Below the pieces are notes generated by a model, which was given only the letters and a program-made list of their open reading frames with translations, did not search any database and had not been told where the DNA came from. A DNA stretch of 37,980 nucleotides from Candidatus Halocynthiibacter alkanivorans (lineage in GTDB: Bacteria > Pseudomonadota > Alphaproteobacteria > Rhodobacterales > Rhodobacteraceae): NCBI RefSeq assembly GCF_003333265.1, contig NZ_QOLB01000082.1:1-37980 (forward strand), written 5' to 3'. Numbering within the stretch: position 1 is the first letter of the stretch; each line of letters starts with the position of its first letter. Positions 1 to 7,170 of this stretch are shown one piece after another. The position numbers and the translations under genes are program-made.

Positions 1-166
1 CATGTGGGCCAGACATCAGGTCGTCGTTCTGGTGTTGTTGAACCCACTTGTTCAGGGTCGAAACGCCACCCCCCAAATCCGACGCAATCCGGGGTCGCGT
101 CAGGCCGCTGGTCGTTGCAATGCGAACCGCGTCACGCTGGAATTATTCGCTGTATCTTGGTGCCAT
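1..166 (-). pseudogene. IS3-family transposase OrfA, partial, with early stop
   Basis: Read from the ATG at 166-164, this encodes the N-terminal helix-turn-helix part of an IS3-family OrfA. It matches the intact OrfA at 8067-8342 in order and spacing (RDAVRIA, TSGLTR, SDLG.G.STL.KW). OrfA binds the IS ends and is joined to OrfB by frameshifting to make the active transposase. Codon 8 is TAA (145-143) where the intact copy has GAG or GAA, so the frame is broken by a single base change. The gene runs off the left edge after about 55 codons. A ribosome-binding site (AAGGAGAC) precedes the ATG, which supports the start. The copy is very probably dead unless a suppressor or downstream start is used. 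Confidence 0.7.
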
Positions 167-229
167 TTCTTGTCTCCTTCATTGCGAATATCGCTCGAAA
201 GAGACCGGAACTAAATCGGGACAAGACCA
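1..229 (-). mobile_element. IS3-family element, one end (runs off the window)
   Basis: The segment holds the upstream end of an IS3-family element read leftward. Its outer edge can be placed at 229: the minus strand beginning there (TGGTCTTGTCCCGATTTAGTTCC) resembles the terminal repeats of the IS3 copy at 7133-8405, which begin TGGACCTG and also share CCCG..TT..GTTCC. At 229/230 the reading frame of the neighbouring IS110 transposase is cut, so this IS3 copy appears to have inserted into the IS110. The other end lies outside the window. Confidence 0.65.
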
Positions 230-733
230 TTCACCGTCGAGCAAGCCCTGTGCATAGCTGATTGCGCGGGCGAGCCCCCGTGCAATGGAAACCCCGAACT
301 CCGCCAATAAGCTGCGCAGCATGTTGATCAGCCAGGTGCGTTGCCGGACAATGAGATCGCGGGCGCGGTGCAAGGACAAGGCTGCCTGCTGTTCAACTGA
401 TGTGATCTCGACAAAGCGCATCGTCGGGCGTGTGACGGCCTCACAAATCGCTTCAGCGTCCACCGCATCTGACTTGCTACGCTTCACATAGGGTTTGACA
501 TACATCGGTGGTATGACCCGGACCTCATGGCCCAGCTTCGTCAGCTCACGTGCCCAATGATGGCTGGTGCCGCAGGCCTCAATTCCAACAAGACATGGGT
601 CCATACGCTCAAAGAATGCCAAAACTTGCGCACGTCTCAGTGATCGGTTAACTGCGACGTCACCCGCTTCTGTAATCCCGTGAACCTGAAAGATGTTCTT
701 GGCCAAATCCAGGCCGACTGTTGTAACTTGCAT
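230..733 (-). pseudogene. IS110-family transposase, N-terminal half
   Basis: These 168 codons are the RuvC-like DEDD domain of an IS110-family transposase. Likely metal-binding residues are visible: D9 (in VGLDLAKN), E52 (in GIEACG), D89 and D92 (in KSDAVDAEA). IS110 enzymes move a circular intermediate using this domain and a C-terminal Transposase_20 domain, which is missing here. The start at 733-731 is chosen over a longer frame because AGGAG stands just upstream and the domain begins at residue 3. The frame is cut at 230 by the IS3 end at 1-229. A C-terminal half of an IS110 transposase sits at about 19175-19460 on the same strand. Confidence 0.8.
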
Positions 734-838
734 TGGGTGGCTCCTCTCACAAGCAGTTCCTGACACCTGCATTATGGCGCATTGCGACGCTGGTTGGAGC
801 GGCAGCTATCCACCCCACCTGCAAACCGCCCTTCGCGC

Positions 839-901
839 CGAAACGTGCCTGGTGCAGCAATCGGACCACTGCCCTCTGATCTAACTGTCAAGAACGGCCC
901 A
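839..901. repeat. 63-bp dispersed repeat, copy A
   Basis: This block reappears at 19109-19171 and 33002-33064, in the same orientation and with the same length. By hand alignment, copies differ at roughly 7 to 9 of 63 positions. Shared cores are GGTGCAGCAATC, GACCAC and AACGGCCCA. It lies about 100 bp upstream of the IS110 N-terminal half. No coding function is apparent. The flanks (about 780-838 and 902-1160) hold no recognisable gene. Confidence 0.7.
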
Positions 902-1162
902 CACCGGCCGTTCGACCTCCCTTGCGATGCTGCGGCGCGGCTCGTCAAACAAGCCATTCGTGCGGCGCGCAGCATTCTTACGCCGTAAATTGCCACCGTA
1001 CCAAAACCTTGCACCCATAATGGCGGCGTTAGCGACCTTTGCAGCCGTTTGTCATAGCGGCGGTGGCGTCGCCAAAGGAGCTAAGAGCTTTGTAAGTTTT
1101 CGTCCATGGAAACCCTCTCCAAACGCAATGCAAACGCATCTCCCGGAGACTTAGGTCCGTCG

Positions 1163-1462
1163 ACTTGGAAAGGCGTGAAGAAAATGCTGGCCGGGTTCAC
1201 CGTGGAGGATCCTGGAATTATCCTGCTGGGCCGGGAAACGATTTACCGCAACGGCGAACGTGTTGGCTGGCTGAGCTCCGGAGGATTTGGTTATACCGTC
1301 AGAAAGTCAATCGGTTATGGTTATGTGCGTCGCAGCGATGGTGTCGATCGCGCTTATGTCACCTCGGGTGAATATGAGCTTGAAGTCGCCAATACACGTG
1401 TGCCCTGCGCCGTGCATATGGCGCCGCTGGTTGACCCGAAAATGCAGCGGGTGAAATCATGA
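1163..1462 (+). pseudogene. C-terminal stub of a GcvT-type (sarcosine/dimethylglycine dehydrogenase-like) protein
   Basis: The translated piece carries the glycine-cleavage T-protein C-terminal barrel (GCV_T_C), with motifs such as GFTVEDPG, LLGRETIYRNG, VGWLSSGGFGYT and KSIGYGYVR. This is the end of a long FAD-dependent dimethylglycine/sarcosine dehydrogenase-like enzyme of about 800 residues. Such enzymes demethylate N-methyl amino acids and pass the one-carbon unit to tetrahydrofolate. Only the last 100 or so residues remain. The frame is open from 1106, but the first 20 codons do not look like the family. It ends in a normal TGA. I see no rest of the gene upstream, only the repeat and IS DNA, so it is a deletion remnant. 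Confidence 0.65.
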
Positions 1463-1589
1463 TATGATGTCGCGGGATGATCTGCTGCGAACAGCCTTAA
1501 GACTGCTTCACGATTCGCGGCATCAGCCGCGGCGTGTTTGACGGAGGCGCCACAGCAATTCGGGTGATCATCAATACCTGCTAAACAAA

Positions 1590-1619
1590 CGCCCCGTCAG
1601 CTGGCAAGCTGACGGGGCG
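1590..1619 (-). terminator. Rho-independent terminator of the racemase-aldolase-SDR operon
   Basis: A perfect 13-bp stem (CGCCCCGTCAGCT pairing with AGCTGACGGGGCG) closes a GGCA loop. On the minus strand the stem is followed by GTTTGTTTAG, the expected T-rich tail. It lies about 20 bp after the stop of the short-chain dehydrogenase gene. Confidence 0.8.
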
Positions 1620-1639
1620 CCTGGAATTATTCAGCATTC

Positions 1640-2410
1640 TCAGACTGAGCGGATTGCGCCGCCGTCAATACGGATCCGCGAGCCTGTGACATAAGAGGCG
1701 CGGGCTGAAGCCAGAAAGACCACAACATCAGCGAACTCTTCGGGCTTGCCATAACGGCCGGCGGGGATCGATGCTGCGGATTTACGCGCAACTTCATCCA
1801 CATCGGTGCTGGTGCGTTTGGCCGCTGCCGCGTCCAGTTCGTCCACCCGCTGGGTGTGGATCCGGCCGGGCATGACCACGTTCACTGTCACGCCATCCGC
1901 TGCAACTTCGCTGGCCAGCGTTTTGGACCAGCCGACGACGGCCGCGCGGATGCCATTGGACAGCGCCAGGTTCGGGATCGGCTGCTCAACACCGGAAGAA
2001 GCGACCGAGATGATCCGGCCCCAACCCTGCTTTTGCATCGCAGGCAAAAGTCTGCCGCTGAGATGAAACAAGTTGGCGGCCATGGCTTCAAAATGCCGGG
2101 TCCAGTCGCTGCGCCCTGCCGCTTGCGCGGTGCCGGGGGGGGGGCCGCCACCATTGTTAACAACGATGTCGACGCCGCCGTCTGCCAGCAGCATGTCGGC
2201 CACGCGATCCACAGCCTCCACATCACTCAGATCAAGCTGCACCGGATACACGTTGTCCATGCCCTGGGCCCAGTCGCTGATTTTGTCGACACTGCGCGCG
2301 GCGGCGTAGACTTCAACGCCCTCAGCGGCCAGGCCTTTGGCGATCGCCATACCAAGGCCACGGCTGCTGCCGAGCACCAGGGCGCGTTTTCCTTTAAGTT
2401 CCAGATCCAT
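1640..2410 (-). CDS. Short-chain dehydrogenase/reductase, atypical active site
   Basis: A 256-residue cytoplasmic Rossmann-fold protein of normal SDR length. It shows the cofactor motif GSSRGLG (14-20), an acidic residue at D60, NNGGG (85-89), a catalytic-type serine near S138/S139 (SVASSG), the PGRI turn (181-184) and a C-terminal VTGSRIRIDGG. The usual YxxxK is not present: the aligned positions read S151-N-G-I-R155. This is a recognisable divergent SDR subgroup, so the reaction may not be a simple NAD(P)-dependent alcohol oxidation. It is the last gene of the operon. Its ATG overlaps the stop of the aldolase gene (TGATG), implying translational coupling. The role is presumably in the hydantoin-related catabolic route of this cluster; the substrate cannot be read from sequence. 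Confidence 0.85.
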   Translation of the reverse strand: MDLELKGKRALVLGSSRGLGMAIAKGLAAEGVEVYAAARSVDKISDWAQGMDNVYPVQLDLSDVEAVDRVADMLLADGGVDIVVNNGGGPPPGTAQAAGRSDWTRHFEAMAANLFHLSGRLLPAMQKQGWGRIISVASSGVEQPIPNLALSNGIRAAVVGWSKTLASEVAADGVTVNVVMPGRIHTQRVDELDAAAAKRTSTDVDEVARKSAASIPAGRYGKPEEFADVVVFLASARASYVTGSRIRIDGGAIRSV

Positions 2411-3333
2411 CAGTTTAACTCCTTCAGTCGTTTTTCCTGCCGCTCAATTAAGCGGTCAACTTCTCCACGCGCGGTGGCGGACAGCGCCGCACCCGGACGC
2501 CGCAATGCTGCGCTGGCGATAATGCCACGCCGGGCCAGGGTGTATTTACGGATGCTCAGACCCAGGCCTGGCTGTTGTTCAAAGCGGGCCAGTGGCAGAT
2601 AGGCGTCAAACAGATCGCGGGCACGATCCATGTCGCCCTTTGCATGCTGCTCCACCACACTGACCATCATTTCGGGATAGGCAAAACCGGTCATTGCACC
2701 ATCGGCGCCGCGCTCCATCTCTTCGGGCAGATACAGGCCGCCATTGCCGCACAGGATCGAGATCCGGCGCTCAAGCATACCTTCTGCGCGCAGAGCAGAG
2801 ACCTTTTCAAGCCCGGGCCAGTCTTCGTGCTTCAGGCACACGCAGCTTGCAATGCTGTTGACTATTTTAGCAATGACACCGGGCGCCATCTGCACCCCGG
2901 TGGCCAGCGGGAAATCCTGCAACACAAAGGGCGCATCGCCAATGACTTCAGACACCTGGCTGTAATAGTTGAAAATCTGATCGTCAGTGCGCAACGCGCC
3001 GGGCGGCGCGATCATCACGCCGGAAGCCCCGTCATCCATCACCATTTTGCTCAGCGTTTCCACCTGGGCGAACCCCGGCGCAGAAACACCGGCGACAACA
3101 GGAACGCGCCCGTTCACCCGCGTCAGAATCCGGCGCACAACCGCGCGCGATTCTTCAACCGTCAGTTTCGGTGCCTCGCCCATCATGCCCAGAACGGTCA
3201 GGCCGGTGGCGCCAGCATCGAGGTAAAAATCGACCATGCGGTCGCAACTTTCCATATCAATGGCGCCGTCGTCATGAAACGGTGTCACCGCGATGACGTA
3301 AACGCCTTTTGCGGCTTCTGTCAGTCTGGTCAT
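2410..3333 (-). CDS. Dihydrodipicolinate synthase/N-acetylneuraminate lyase family protein
   Basis: A 307-residue class I aldolase of the DapA superfamily (TIM barrel, cytoplasmic). These enzymes form a Schiff base between a lysine and a 2-oxo acid and then condense, cleave or dehydrate. The likely Schiff-base lysine is K168 in LKHEDWPG. The loop at 49-55 reads GMMGEAP where DapA has GTTGE. The tyrosine that DapA carries in YNVP is replaced: the matching stretch is Q139-D-F-P. It is therefore probably not a lysine-biosynthesis enzyme but a catabolic lyase. The start at 3333-3331 is preferred over the longer frame because of GAGGAGAAGACT just before it. It is 10 bp after the racemase stop and overlaps the SDR start by one base. 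Confidence 0.85.
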   Translation of the reverse strand: MTRLTEAAKGVYVIAVTPFHDDGAIDMESCDRMVDFYLDAGATGLTVLGMMGEAPKLTVEESRAVVRRILTRVNGRVPVVAGVSAPGFAQVETLSKMVMDDGASGVMIAPPGALRTDDQIFNYYSQVSEVIGDAPFVLQDFPLATGVQMAPGVIAKIVNSIASCVCLKHEDWPGLEKVSALRAEGMLERRISILCGNGGLYLPEEMERGADGAMTGFAYPEMMVSVVEQHAKGDMDRARDLFDAYLPLARFEQQPGLGLSIRKYTLARRGIIASAALRRPGAALSATARGEVDRLIERQEKRLKELN

Positions 3334-3343
3334 AGTCTTCTCC

Positions 3344-4003
3344 TCAGTATGTCTGTTGCAGGGCAACGCGGCCGATGGCCATGGCAGTGGCGGCCTGGCA
3401 AGGCTCAACCACCGGCAAGTTAAGATGGGCTTCCAGATCGGTGCGAAACGCGGTCATGCCAGCGCAGCCCAGAATGAGTACATCGGCACCATTCTGATCC
3501 CGAAGCGCCGCGCCCACGGTTTTAAGCCGTTCAAAAGTGCGGTCCTGGTCGGCCAGATCCGCCACTCCCAGTTCAAGCGGCATATCGCCAGCGAGCCGGT
3601 CCATCACCCCCATCGCGCCGAGATAGCGCATGTGACGCGGCACTGATTTGGACAGGATCGAGACGATGCCAAAGCGCTGGCCCAGGGTCATCGCGGTCAG
3701 AACCGCGCTCTCGGCAATGCCAAGCACCGGGTGGGCGGATTGCTCGCGCAGCGCCGCCAGACCGGGGTCAGAAAAACAGGCAACGACAAAAGCGCTGGCG
3801 CTGTCTTCCAACGCGCGGCAATGGGCCAGAAGCGGCGCGACAACCCCGTCCACATGGGCCTGGGATTCGATACCTGCGGGGCCTTCCGCCAGGGTGCGGG
3901 CCTGGATCGCAACCGGGCTCGCGGCGCGCATTGGATCGACGGCACGATCAATACCATCGGTCACCACCTGGCTGCTGTTTGGGTTCACAATATAGATAGT
4001 CAT
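3344..4003 (-). CDS. Asp/Glu/hydantoin racemase family protein
   Basis: A 219-residue member of the Asp/Glu/hydantoin racemase superfamily. It begins with the typical IYIVNPNSS strand and has the two catalytic cysteines, C76 (VACFSDPG) and C180 (LGCAGM), which act as the two-base pair that removes and returns the alpha proton. Length is normal. Hydantoin or allantoin racemases interconvert D- and L-5-substituted hydantoins, which fits the hydantoinase encoded divergently nearby. It is the first gene of the leftward three-gene operon. GAGGT stands before the ATG. A palindrome at 4148-4168, about 145 bp upstream, is a likely operator. Aspartate/glutamate or maleate cis-trans isomerase-like activity is an alternative, less consistent with the neighbours. 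Confidence 0.85.
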   Translation of the reverse strand: MTIYIVNPNSSQVVTDGIDRAVDPMRAASPVAIQARTLAEGPAGIESQAHVDGVVAPLLAHCRALEDSASAFVVACFSDPGLAALREQSAHPVLGIAESAVLTAMTLGQRFGIVSILSKSVPRHMRYLGAMGVMDRLAGDMPLELGVADLADQDRTFERLKTVGAALRDQNGADVLILGCAGMTAFRTDLEAHLNLPVVEPCQAATAMAIGRVALQQTY

Positions 4004-4147
4004 AGCGACCTCACTTTATTTGCCTCTGGACTGGACCGGCTGCGCAGATTGAGTCCGGCACCTCCAAAGAGGGCTTACAGAGAGTTGCGGCCGCCGGACG
4101 ATTTGATCGCCCCAGTCAAGCTGCCCGCTCCTTGCCGGTGGCGCCAT

Positions 4148-4168
4148 TGGTATACCTTGTGTATACCA
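4148..4168. promoter_or_regulatory. Probable GntR operator upstream of the racemase operon
   Basis: Two 8-bp arms, TGGTATAC and GTATACCA, form a perfect inverted repeat around CTTGT. The TATAC core recurs in the palindrome at 4952-4976 on the other side of the GntR gene. FadR-type GntR proteins bind short palindromes of this kind, so autoregulated control of both promoters is likely (inference). Confidence 0.6.
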
Positions 4169-4216
4169 TGTCAACAGTACAGAGTGATGCCTTGATCAAA
4201 AACTTGTCTGCAACAC

Positions 4217-4873
4217 TCAGAACGGCCGGTGGATATGGCCAATGATGGCTTCACGTGCATTGGTGATATGGGTACGCATCAGTTCTTCCGCCGCCTCCGG
4301 GCCATTGGCGATGATGGCATCAATAATCCGGATATGTTCCTGACAGCCGGGCTCAAAGCGGTCCGGAATCGAGCCCTGATCAAAAATACGCGTTTTCAGT
4401 TTGAGATTTTCGATCATCTCTTTCAGCAAGTGAGAGCCGGCGATACGTGCGATTGCAATGTGCAAATCGTCGTCCAACTGGGCATGGGTTTCGGCATCCG
4501 GGCGCGGTCCGTCAAGGAATTCAATGATCCGGCCGCGCAGGGCTGAAAGCTCCTCCACACCCTTATTTGACAGGGCCGCCTGACGCGCGGCTTCGCATTC
4601 AAGCAGGCGGCGCAGGTGCAGGATCTCCATGACATCAGTCAGGGAAATACTGTTCACCATGGTAACTCCACCACCGGAACGGGTCACCAGACCTTCGCTG
4701 ACAAGCTGGCCAATTGCTTCGCGTACCGGGGTGCGTGACACGCCGAGCCGCTCGGCAAAGGTTTTTTCCTGCAACCGCGTCCCTGATGGCAGCGTGCCGT
4801 CAAGAATCATGTTGCGCAGCCGCTCATAAGCGGACTGCCCCAGCGAGCGTGCGACGTCATCAATCTGGTTCAT
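4217..4873 (-). CDS. GntR-family transcriptional regulator (FadR/FCD type)
   Basis: A 218-residue DNA-binding repressor or activator. The N-terminal winged helix (about 10-75) contains LRNMILDGTLPSGTRLQE and the recognition region LGVSRTPVREAIGQL. The C-terminal all-helical FCD domain (about 85-210) carries the usual metal/ligand residues in DDDLHIAIA, near residue 140, and in the later HI...H stretches. FCD regulators of this type usually sense an organic acid or an intermediate of the pathway they control. The start is set at 4873 (MNQIDDVARS). A longer frame from 4945 is possible, but its ATG lies against the operator at 4952-4976 and has no ribosome-binding site. The gene sits between the racemase operon (same strand) and the divergent hydantoinase gene, and palindromes flank it on both sides. 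Confidence 0.88.
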   Translation of the reverse strand: MNQIDDVARSLGQSAYERLRNMILDGTLPSGTRLQEKTFAERLGVSRTPVREAIGQLVSEGLVTRSGGGVTMVNSISLTDVMEILHLRRLLECEAARQAALSNKGVEELSALRGRIIEFLDGPRPDAETHAQLDDDLHIAIARIAGSHLLKEMIENLKLKTRIFDQGSIPDRFEPGCQEHIRIIDAIIANGPEAAEELMRTHITNAREAIIGHIHRPF

Positions 4874-4951
4874 AAATCTGTTTCCCGTCGGTTGAACTGC
4901 ACCTGTTTCCCTGCCGTAACACGCCTGAAACCTGCCTGCCTCCATAAACTA

Positions 4952-4976
4952 TATACACTCCGCACCTGAGTGTATA
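4952..4976. promoter_or_regulatory. Probable GntR operator in the gntR-hydantoinase divergent region
   Basis: TATACACTC and GAGTGTATA form a perfect 9-bp inverted repeat with a 7-base spacer; flanking ACT...AGT extends it with one mismatch. It lies between the divergent regulator (start 4873) and hydantoinase (start 5020) genes and shares the TATAC core with 4148-4168. Confidence 0.7.
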
Positions 4977-5019
4977 CAGTCGGTATGGTGAAGTCGAAAA
5001 TTCAATCAAGGAATGTAAA

Positions 5020-6411
5020 ATGACACAGGTTGAGACAGATCTCGTCATCCGAGGCGGCACTGTCGTGACACCCGAGGGTGCACGTGAAGTCGATGTTGCA
5101 ATTGGCGGCGGTAAGATTATCGCCATTGGCGCCGGCCTGCCCGCTGCACCCAACGAGATCAACGCCCATGGTCAATACGTGCTGCCCGGCGGCGTGGACA
5201 CCCATTGCCATATCGAACAGATCTCGGGCGCAGGGCTGATGAATGCCGATACGTTTGAAAGCGCCACCCGCTCGGCGGCCTATGGCGGCACCACAACGGT
5301 GGTGTCTTTTGCCGCCCAGCACCCCGGCAAACGCATGCGCGACGTGGTGGCGGACTATGCCGTGCTGGCAGAAAAAGGCGCGATGATCGACTATGCCTTT
5401 CATATGATCGTGGCCGACATCAGCGGCGACAACCTGGCGCATGACATCCCCGATCTGATCGACCAGGGCCACCGCTCAATCAAGATTTTCACCACCTACG
5501 ACAAGGTGCGCCAGGACGATCACGCCATTCTTGACGTGCTGGCCACCGCCAAAGCCAGAGGCGCGCTGGTGTGTTTTCACGCCGAAAATGACGGGCTGAT
5601 CCGGCACATGACCGCGCGACTGTTGAACGCCGGCAAAACCGCGCCAAAATACCACGCCCTGTCCCACCCGCGTGAAGCCGAGATCGAAGCCATCGACCGG
5701 ATGTGCCGCTTTGCTGAATTCACCGGCCAACCGATCATGATCTTTCACGTCTCCACCCGCGAAGGCGCAGAGGTGGTGCGCCAGGCCCGCGCGCGCGGCG
5801 TGCCGGTCCAGGCCGAGACCTGCCCGCATTATCTGCGCATGACCGTCGACATACTGGAACAGGATGACGCGGCCCGCTTCATGTGCTCGCCGCCCCAGCG
5901 CAGCACTGATGACCAGGAAGCCCTTTGGGAAGCGATTTCTGACGGCACCATTGAATTGGTCACCTCGGACCACGCGCCCTACCGGCTGGATGAGACCGGC
6001 AAATACGCTCATGGCAAAGACGCGCCTTTCAACAAGATCGCCAACGGGATGCCAGGCCTGGAAACACGGTTGGAACTGATGTTTGACGCTATGGTCAGCG
6101 AGGGTCGCCAGGGGGTTGAAAAGTTCGCAAATCTCACCGCCACAGCACCGGCGCGTGCCTTTGGCCTGACGGGAAAGGGGCAGATCGCAGTGGGGTTTGA
6201 TGCAGATATCGCAATCTGGGACCCGGAACTCAGCCGCACTTATGGTGACAATGACCTGCACGACAATGTGGGCTACAACCCGTTTTGCGGCACTACAGTC
6301 AAAGGCCTGCCGGTCACAGTACTGTCCCGCGGACAGGTGCTTGTGGACGATGGCAGGTTTTTGGGCCAGGCAGGTCACGGCAAACACATCAGCATGTCTG
6401 TCGAACGCTGA
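5020..6411 (+). CDS. Hydantoinase/dihydropyrimidinase
   Basis: A 463-residue cyclic amidohydrolase of normal length. It hydrolyses a five- or six-membered cyclic ureide (5-substituted hydantoin or dihydropyrimidine) to an N-carbamoyl amino acid, in the cytoplasm. The binuclear metal site is complete: H62 and H64 (THCH), the carboxylated lysine K155 (SIKIFTTY), H187 (CFHAEND), H243 (IFHVS) and D317 (TSDHAPY). Y160 is the usual catalytic tyrosine. AAGGAATG precedes the ATG. The gene diverges from gntR across the palindrome at 4952-4976. With the racemase it would give a racemising hydantoin pathway, but no N-carbamoyl amino acid amidohydrolase is present in the window. I leave the symbol blank because hydantoinase (hyuA) and dihydropyrimidinase (hydA) cannot be told apart here. 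Confidence 0.9.
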   Translation: MTQVETDLVIRGGTVVTPEGAREVDVAIGGGKIIAIGAGLPAAPNEINAHGQYVLPGGVDTHCHIEQISGAGLMNADTFESATRSAAYGGTTTVVSFAAQHPGKRMRDVVADYAVLAEKGAMIDYAFHMIVADISGDNLAHDIPDLIDQGHRSIKIFTTYDKVRQDDHAILDVLATAKARGALVCFHAENDGLIRHMTARLLNAGKTAPKYHALSHPREAEIEAIDRMCRFAEFTGQPIMIFHVSTREGAEVVRQARARGVPVQAETCPHYLRMTVDILEQDDAARFMCSPPQRSTDDQEALWEAISDGTIELVTSDHAPYRLDETGKYAHGKDAPFNKIANGMPGLETRLELMFDAMVSEGRQGVEKFANLTATAPARAFGLTGKGQIAVGFDADIAIWDPELSRTYGDNDLHDNVGYNPFCGTTVKGLPVTVLSRGQVLVDDGRFLGQAGHGKHISMSVER

Positions 6412-6445
6412 GCGACATCTGCCAGCAGATGGCGCATGCCTGACC

Positions 6446-6469
6446 CGCGCGATGCGCACATATCGCGCG
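6446..6469. other. Hairpin downstream of the hydantoinase gene
   Basis: CGCGCGAT and ATCGCGCG form an 8-bp stem, nested inside a longer pairing of CTGACCCGC (6440-6448) with GCGGGTCAG (6481-6489). There is no clear T-run after it, so it may be an RNA end-stabilising structure rather than a classical terminator. Nothing else is visible in 6412-6609. Confidence 0.35.
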
Positions 6470-6609
6470 TTACCGAGCAAGCGGGTCAGACACGCACCAG
6501 ATCTGGTCAGATTGAGGCAGTCGCTGCTTTTTATCGTCAGGCAGGGTGTGTTGCACGGACCCGTGTCCCCGATTAACTCTGGTGCTTTCCTTACCGCGAG
6601 CTGACGTCG

Positions 6610-6873
6610 ATGCCCTACAAACTCAATGATGGCCGCCGCAACAAATTTCCCAAAGCACAGTATAGTGTTACGAACTGGTCAGATTACAATGAAGATCTAC
6701 GGCGGCGCGGTGATTTGGCGGTGCGGATTGCGGATGACGTTGCCCAGAATTGGGCAGCGCAGCGCCGCAAGTCACCTAGAGCTCAGGCACGTTATTCGGA
6801 TCTCGCAATTGAGATATGTATGACCTTGCGTGCCGTTTTTCGCTTAGCCCTTCGGCAGACGCAGGGCTTCTAA
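6610..6873 (+). pseudogene. IS5-family transposase, N-terminal fragment
   Basis: The 87-codon frame begins MPYKLNDGRRNKFPKA and continues with VTNW..Y, LRRRGDLAVRI, ARYSDLAIE and a final LRQTQGF. This is the conserved start of IS5-family (IS903/IS1031-like) DDE transposases, which are normally about 300 residues. The DDE catalytic domain is missing. Homology stops at about 6870, after which the DNA has no recognisable coding content up to the IS3 element at 7133. The fragment has no partner elsewhere in the window. Confidence 0.75.
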
Positions 6874-7132
6874 TTTACCAACTACGAAAGTCTTGTGTGG
6901 ATAGCTCCTGCATAGCAAGACATTTTGAGGTGATCTGCGCATTGGTCAGAAGCCGTCTTGTGTCCGGCCTGTTTACGCGGTTCTCGACCGCTGGCCCTCC
7001 CTCTCGGGACATTGCTGCGCAATGCCCTGCCGGGCAGTGGATGGGGTCCGCAAACCAAGTCCCTTTCTGCATTGCGGGCTTTGAGGCCCGGGACTTTCGA
7101 CGGGGTGTCCTGGTTGTTACGGCTGACTGTTG
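6874..7132. other. Unassigned segment between IS remnants
   Basis: About 260 bp between the IS5 fragment and the IS3 end. Frames are open on both strands for short distances, but I recognise no product. The GC-rich character suggests debris of a former gene. No direct repeat flanks the IS3 element here. Confidence 0.3.
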
Positions 7133-7170
7133 TGGACCTGTCCCGCTTTCGTTCCGCCCCAAGTGCTCAT

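Noticed and set aside
1856-2602. Long plus-strand open frame of 248 codons
   Set aside because: It lies antisense to the SDR and aldolase genes, has no family motif and a composition typical of a GC-rich shadow frame.
2575-3423. Plus-strand open frame of 282 codons
   Set aside because: Antisense to the well-supported DapA-family gene; no recognisable domain.
5476-6480. Minus-strand open frame of 334 codons
   Set aside because: Antisense to the hydantoinase, whose metal-binding residues are all in the plus frame; the opposite frame is a by-product of GC-rich codons.
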